Source of the DNA: Synchiropus splendidus | Lineage: Eukaryota > Chordata > Actinopteri > Syngnathiformes > Callionymidae | Assembly: GCF_027744825.2 (NCBI RefSeq) | Contig: NC_071349.1 | Span: 6,448,001-6,512,000 of the forward strand | Direction: 5' to 3' | Length of the DNA: 64,000 nucleotides | Part shown: positions 59,501-64,000 of the stretch, one piece after another | Layout: each line of letters starts with the position of its first letter | Numbering within the stretch: position 1 is the first letter of the stretch | Notes under the pieces: generated by a model | What the model was told of the DNA's origin: nothing | Database searches by the model: none | What the model saw: the letters and a program-made list of their open reading frames with translations, nothing else | Program-made: the position numbers and the translations under genes

Positions 59501-61453
59501 TTCCTCTTTATTTAAGTCCCATTTCTTAAGGTACTCTGAGGAATTACTCTGAGATAGGTAGCATGCCAAAAGCAAGGTCACCATTTAGTCTGGAATTTCT
59601 GGAGTCCACAATAAGACAATGATAAGCGACTTGTGAACCAAGGCCACCTGCTTTGCCGCGTTTTTATCATCTACCCCTTCAGTCTCATGCAAATTTTTGG
59701 AATGCTAAAGATTCCTAAAATGCTCTACACCATTGTGGCTCACTTCCTTTTAAACTGTTAACAAGATGATGTTTTGGTCTGTGGTGTGTGAGGTTAAAGT
59801 AGTAAAATTCTCTTTAGAACCATATGTTTAAGCCCTCACACTTTAGACTGCAGTTAGAATAAATGGTCCGGACTGACCTAACTAAAATGACGGTCAAAAC
59901 CACCTGAGAAACTCTGATGCCGCCTGATGACATCTTCTCTTCAGTCACTGCGATGAAGCATTCAGTTAACAAGTGATGAACTCAGCCTTCTAACATTAAT
60001 TTAAATTAAAAATAGTAAATATTGCCCTGTACTTAAGTCTTTTATTTAGTTTCTACTTCATAAATTTTACTACTCTTTGTTTATTTCTTTATTTTAGGCC
60101 TTATCAATTTAGGACATAATGCAATGAAAAAAAATACACTTATTTAAGCCAGATAAAAGTAGTGTAGCATTATAAACTGTTTTGTTGTGTCTGCCTGAGT
60201 TGACCCCGCAGTGACTGAGCTTTACGTCGATGTTACAGTGAAACTCCATGCTGCAGACGCATTAAACGTCAGTCGTTGACTGCAGTGTTCTCATTATAGC
60301 TCCTCTCCAACCGGCAAAACAGCCCTTTCTCAGAGTTTGTATAGAAATAACAGCGACGAGTGGAAGCAACAGTAAATTTGGAGTGGTGTGGGTGAGTTGC
60401 GGGATTAACGGGTGGTCTGTTGAGTATCACCATTCCTCAATAAAAATATGGGCATCTGAATTTACTGCTCTCCGCTCTGCTCCATCTCAAACCCACCATT
60501 TCTGCCCTCGACATCTGTGAGCAATTCCAGCCCGATGGAAAGCACTCTTTGACCCCTGATCCCGCTCTCCCCTCCTCGCCGCTTGTTCTCCCTCCATGCA
60601 CAGTGTCCCCTTATACGAGCCGACACCCAAACAAACTTTGCAGATCAATGTTCCTCTTGTGTGCAGATCCAACAGTGGGAGCAGAACCTTGAGCGGTTCA
60701 ACATGGATCTCTTCAGGATGAGATGCTACCTGGCCAGTCTGCAAGGAGGGGAGCTGCCCAATCCCAAAAGTCTGCTTGCCATCGCCAGCCGACCCACCAA
60801 GAGCACACTGGGGCGACTTGGGATCTTCTCCGTCTCGTCCTTTCATGCCCTGGTGAGGACAAGCTGCAGTTCAAGTTTGAAAGATGCCTTTGCAACCAGA
60901 TCCTAATAAGTAAAATAAATCTGCATTGAATTCAGATTAAAAATACATCAAATGTGTTTAAGTTTTACTTAGTTACAATACAATATATACTATATATATA
61001 TATTACATCAAGGATTCATTTGGACCTGAGAAAATGACAATGAGGAAATGACAAATGACAAAAATGCCAGTTATGAGGAGGAAGAAAAAGCAAAGAAAAG
61101 TGATAGAAAAAGCCAAATCCCCCACTCAAATATTGAGAGAAGCCGACTCATTCCGATGAGAAGCTACAAATGTGTGAACAACCTTGAGAGTCTTTCAGCT
61201 CTTCTGCAAACAGCCTCTTTATTCATCTGGAGAGGAAAGTCAAGCTAATTAAGATGGTCTGATTAAATGTTCTTCTGCTCAACGATGAGAGTGCTGATAA
61301 ACTGTACCCGTCCAGATCTGCTCCAGAGATGAGGCCAATCTTCGGAGGCGTTCGCTGTCTCTCAACGACCGGAAACGCAAGCGAGGCTTGTTTTCTTCAC
61401 TCAAAGGTCTCGACAATCTGACCAAGAGGAGCAAGAGGCCTTCTATTGTGCAG
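52370..61453 (+). CDS. tiam2: tiam2, Rac GEF T-cell lymphoma invasion and metastasis 2 (spliced, 3' part outside window)
   Basis: Tiam2 (STEF) is a guanine-nucleotide exchange factor for Rac1, acting at membranes in neurite growth, cell migration and junctions. Six coding exons join in phase: 52370-53503, 55767-56196, 56601-56773, 57460-57684, 60667-60852, 61316-61453 (2286 nt, 762 codons). The N-terminus M-G-N-S-E-S fits N-myristoylation (Gly2, Ser6). Residues 1-486 are Ser/Pro-rich with conserved islands ([45 protein letters not shown]). The PHn domain spans about 487-602, followed by CC-Ex (about 603-745), which in this family binds partners such as CD44, Par3 and JIP scaffolds. [13 protein letters not shown], the [20 protein letters not shown] type of PHn core and [20 protein letters not shown] favour Tiam2 over Tiam1. 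The RBD, PDZ and DH-PHc exons are not in the window. Confidence 0.95.
53504..55766 (+). other. tiam2: tiam2 intron
   Basis: 2.26 kb, phase 0, with donor gtgaga and acceptor cctaccag. It is AT-rich, with a less AT-rich block at 55080-55340 that carries a 60-codon minus-strand frame I do not recognise. No repeat family is clear. Confidence 0.85.
55767..56196 (+). CDS. tiam2: tiam2 exon: acidic Ser-rich segment and PHn start
   Basis: 430 nt, phase 0 to 1. It encodes [17 protein letters not shown], then [19 protein letters not shown], a Glu/Ser run, [17 protein letters not shown] and the first PHn strands with [13 protein letters not shown]. Confidence 0.96.
56601..56773 (+). CDS. tiam2: tiam2 exon: PHn domain core
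   Basis: 173 nt, phase 1 to 0. It encodes [17 protein letters not shown] and then [20 protein letters not shown], nearly identical to human TIAM2. Confidence 0.97.
56774..57459 (+). other. tiam2: tiam2 intron
   Basis: 686 nt with donor gtaaag and acceptor gcacgcag. It contains an 80-codon frame (57033-57275) with no family match and no fitting splice sites. Nothing else is seen. Confidence 0.85.
57460..57684 (+). CDS. tiam2: tiam2 exon: PHn C-terminal helix and coiled coil
   Basis: 75 codons, phase 0/0. It encodes [20 protein letters not shown] (the closing PH helix with its invariant Trp), then [20 protein letters not shown] and the [13 protein letters not shown] coiled-coil segment, ending KNRKAIENQ. 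Confidence 0.97.
57685..60666 (+). other. tiam2: tiam2 intron
   Basis: 2.98 kb, phase 0, donor gtaagc, acceptor gtgtgcag. It is AT-rich. I see no additional exon and no clear repeat. Confidence 0.85.
60667..60852 (+). CDS. tiam2: tiam2 exon: CC-Ex region
   Basis: 62 codons, phase 0/0. It encodes [20 protein letters not shown], then [20 protein letters not shown] and [12 protein letters not shown], the highly conserved Ex part of the PHn-CC-Ex module. Confidence 0.97.
60853..61315 (+). other. tiam2: tiam2 intron
   Basis: 463 nt with donor gtgagg and acceptor cccgtccag. It holds a short tatata run (60983-61003) and a purine-rich stretch. No exon is seen. Confidence 0.85.
61316..61453 (+). CDS. 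tiam2: tiam2 exon: basic segment after CC-Ex
   Basis: 46 codons, phase 0/0, donor gtactt. It encodes [20 protein letters not shown] and then [20 protein letters not shown]. The human exon reads VCSRDDSALRKRTLSL and [15 protein letters not shown]. This is the last exon in the window. Confidence 0.96.
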
Positions 61454-61768
61454 GTACTTCATCCGTGTTCTGAGTCTGTTCACTGCCTACTCATCTTTTC
61501 ATCTGTTTACTTTCTGGATTTCCTATTGTGGACTTGTCAACATGATCCATGCCTGCTTTTGATTCAAAGCTTTCTTCAGATTAGTACGACATGCTGTGAT
61601 GGAAGATTTACAAACAGATTATTTTGATATTATCACTGTAATTCTGTCATTATACTGGGAACAATATTATTTACTCCATAATAATGCTGGAAAGTTCTGT
61701 TTGATGAGACTAGGGACAAAGGAGAGTATATCTGTTATGATCTAAGGCATTATACATTCAAAAACATG

Positions 61769-61948
61769 GTGGTGTCATGGTTAGTGAGTCTCACAGCAAG
61801 CTTGAACTTGGTCATTTTTTATGAGGAGTTTGACTTTCTTCCTGTACTGGCTTGGGTCAGGCACTCTACTTCCTCCCACAGTCCAAATACATACACAGGT
61901 TTATGATGTACATGCATGTGTGATGGACTGGTGAACCTTAGCTTCCAC
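61769..61948 (-). repeat. teleost dispersed repeat, decayed copy (opposite orientation)
   Basis: tggtgtcatggttagtgagt, ctcacagcaagcttgaac, tgaggagtttgac, cttcctcccacagtccaaat and gatggactggtgaacc follow in the order of the same family as the copy at 39027-39246, but inverted relative to it. Confidence 0.6.
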
Positions 61949-61978
61949 AATAAAAAAAAAAAAAATATATATATATTA
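61949..61978. repeat. poly(A)-(TA)n tract
   Basis: About 14 A (after aat) running into about six TA units, directly after the dispersed repeat. Confidence 0.85.
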
Positions 61979-64000
61979 TGTCAGTTAACACTGGCTTACT
62001 GGGTGGTTTTGGTTTGGAGTTATTCTCCACCACCACTGTGTTATTTTGCACTGCGATTGGAAGGTTAACAGAAGTGCAAGTCAGTTTTAAGATGCCTTGG
62101 AATCAGGTAACCCCACACGTTCGTAGGGTCAGCGAAGTGGGTGATCAGAGCACTGTTTGTGTAATTTGGAGGTCTGTGATGCTCACAGCAGCTGGTGGAA
62201 GTGAATTTGTGCTAGGTTGGATGAGTGAAGATGCCTTTTCCCCAACGACATGTTTTACTTATTTCTCCATTTATTTTTCTGTTTGCAATCATCCCACTTA
62301 TCTTCAGACGTTTCAAGCCATAACTGCAAAGTCATGTCCTTATCTGGCTGGGCTCAAATAGTCTTTCTTGGCTCCTTGCTTTTTCGTCTGAGTTATTTTC
62401 TTGCTATTTTCTAGTCCCTCTAATTTGTTTGTTCTGCGTCAGGATGACCTTTAGTTTGTCTGCTTGGTTTCTTCTTCATGAAGAAAAACCTGCCGTTTCG
62501 CCAACCTTAGCCTGAGCACAGCGGTAGGGAAATTTAAGAGAGGTGGATCATCATCTTTACCAGCATCATCTCCGTGTTTCCCGGCTACGTTCCCACTAAA
62601 AACAAAGAACTGAGCGAAGTTAATCAAAACCACAGCTCCCCCTCCAACTCACTCAGCTATAAAAATGAGGTCTATAAAGGCTACAGCAAATGATGATTTC
62701 CTGTTACTCTTCTTAAACCAGACCACAGCGACGTCGGTGCTCTCCAACCTTCGGCGGGGGGCAGATTTGTGGATGAATTAATAACATGCCTGTTGACTGA
62801 CCTCCTGTCTGTCTGTGCCTGGGCTTGAGAGTTAACATATGGGAAAGGATGAATGTGATCCAATGCGTGTTCGGGTGAACAATATAGACGGCCCAAACTC
62901 TACGGTGCAAAATGTGCATGTCACATGACAAACTTGACCTGTCTCTAAATTCACTGAGCTGAACCGCCTGTGGCGTTTCATTATCCTGGGTATTAGGGGA
63001 TGGTTTATCTAACTGACTCAGAGAAGTATTTTAAACTGAAAAAAAATCATAATCGTTCAGGACATTTTACGAAAGGCTGATCTGTTGTAATTGACCATGT
63101 TGGTATCAGACTTTAACATTTAGTTTACATGCAGAAATGAGAAGTGTTTCAGTGCTTCAGGATAAATATATTAAATATAATGGCTATATAATAAATCGAG
63201 ATTTCTATACCATTTTTTAGGCATTATGTTTGTGTCACTTTTCAAGTGAGTGCTTATCCTGACCTTCATATAATATAGCACGGTGTTTGCGACCACCTGG
63301 TCTAATGAGGCGTGTCTCATATCTGCGTGCAGAAGAGGCCTATGTGGCGCTGCAGCAGGGTCATGAATTATTAACAGTGGTATGTGGTGGATGGTATTCT
63401 CCACTCTTCCCACCACCCTGCAGATACAAGCAGATGGCTCCTGTAAGGATGCTAAATATTAAATATCCTCCCATCCTGTTTGACTTTTTCCCAGAATCCC
63501 CTTCTCGCTTTAGCATCCAGGATTATAATGATGAGCCAGTTCATTGTGGGGTTCTCCTCACCATCTGCCAGTTTTTCCCACAGTTTTCAATCATGAAGTG
63601 CCACATGTTGAAACCTTCTTGACCTCCCATGAAGTTTGAAAGTTGACGGTGACATTTGTAGCTTTTGTATACCAAGTGGGGCACCTTTTATTCAGTTGAT
63701 CACAAAGTTAGTTCAAGTGACGTGACTCTTTTTTAAAAGCAAGTCCTACTGTATATATGGATTTTCAATAACTAAAATATATGTTATACACCTCTAATGT
63801 GTGGCAAGACTAATGGATGACATCTATATTTTCAAACTGGAATTTAGTCTTCATCCGGACCTCAAATATATCTATTTGATGCATTGATCTAGCTCATGTT
63901 GAGCTCTTTTAGATGACAGGTGAACCTCACGATCCTGAATTGTTTCAAATAAATCCACGATCACTGACACCCCCTCAACCCCGAATTCCACTTCCCCCCT

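Larger units (their letters stand above)
61454..64000 (+). other. tiam2: tiam2 intron (3' part outside window)
   Basis: The next expected exon (EVDELLHIYGS-like segment before the RBD) is not found to the window end. Apart from the repeat at 61769-61977, the sequence is AT-rich. A 127-codon frame (61978-62361) and a 111-codon frame (63287-63622) have no recognisable family or splice sites and look like chance. Confidence 0.8.

Noticed and set aside
62000..62361. 127-codon frame considered as the next tiam2 exon
   Set aside because: It bears no resemblance to the expected TIAM2 segment before the RBD and lacks a suitable acceptor and donor.
1..64000. Search for a new gene cluster, CRISPR array, prophage or selfish system
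   Set aside because: The window is a spliced vertebrate locus with two known genes and ordinary repeats; nothing supports such a system.

Overview
The window is a vertebrate nuclear locus, almost certainly from a teleost fish. It holds large spliced genes with GT-AG introns, long AT-rich intergenic and intronic DNA, microsatellites and decayed copies of repeats that are common in fish genomes. Two plus-strand genes occupy it, and both are cut by the window edges. No prokaryotic, phage, CRISPR or gene-cluster content is visible, and I found no convincing new biological system.

Positions 1-7560 hold the 3' part of scaf8 (SR-related CTD-associated factor 8). Eighteen coding exons (812-6931) join in one reading frame of 1,335 codons plus a stop. 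They encode most of the CTD-interacting domain, an arginine/serine-rich region, one RNA-recognition motif, proline/methionine-rich low-complexity sequence and a long last exon. About 38 N-terminal residues lie upstream of the window. A 3' UTR with poly(A) signals follows.

Positions 7561-28080 are intergenic. I see no confident gene there. The region holds old repeat remnants: a pogo/Tigger-like MITE, a LINE 3'-end family, a decayed L1-type ORF2 end and a degenerate hAT-like element. It also has several GC-richer blocks that could be conserved enhancers and a few unexplained open frames.

Positions 28081-64000 hold tiam2, a Rac guanine-nucleotide exchange factor. A CpG-rich block ending in a good donor at 28379 is the best candidate for a promoter and non-coding first exon. 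A second candidate first exon ends at 47031, and a candidate 5'-UTR exon lies at 51318-51398. The coding start is at 52370 (Met-Gly-Asn-Ser-Glu-Ser, a myristoylation-type N-terminus). Six coding exons to 61453 give 762 codons covering the N-terminal region, the PHn domain and the CC-Ex region. The RBD, PDZ and DH-PH exons lie beyond the right edge.

The order scaf8 then tiam2 on one strand matches human 6q25 (SCAF8-TIAM2). It does not match the paralogous SCAF4/SOD1/TIAM1 region of human chromosome 21, and the protein sequences agree with that choice. The two genes have unrelated jobs: Scaf8 is a nuclear factor bound to the RNA polymerase II CTD, and Tiam2 is a cytoplasmic, membrane-linked Rac activator.
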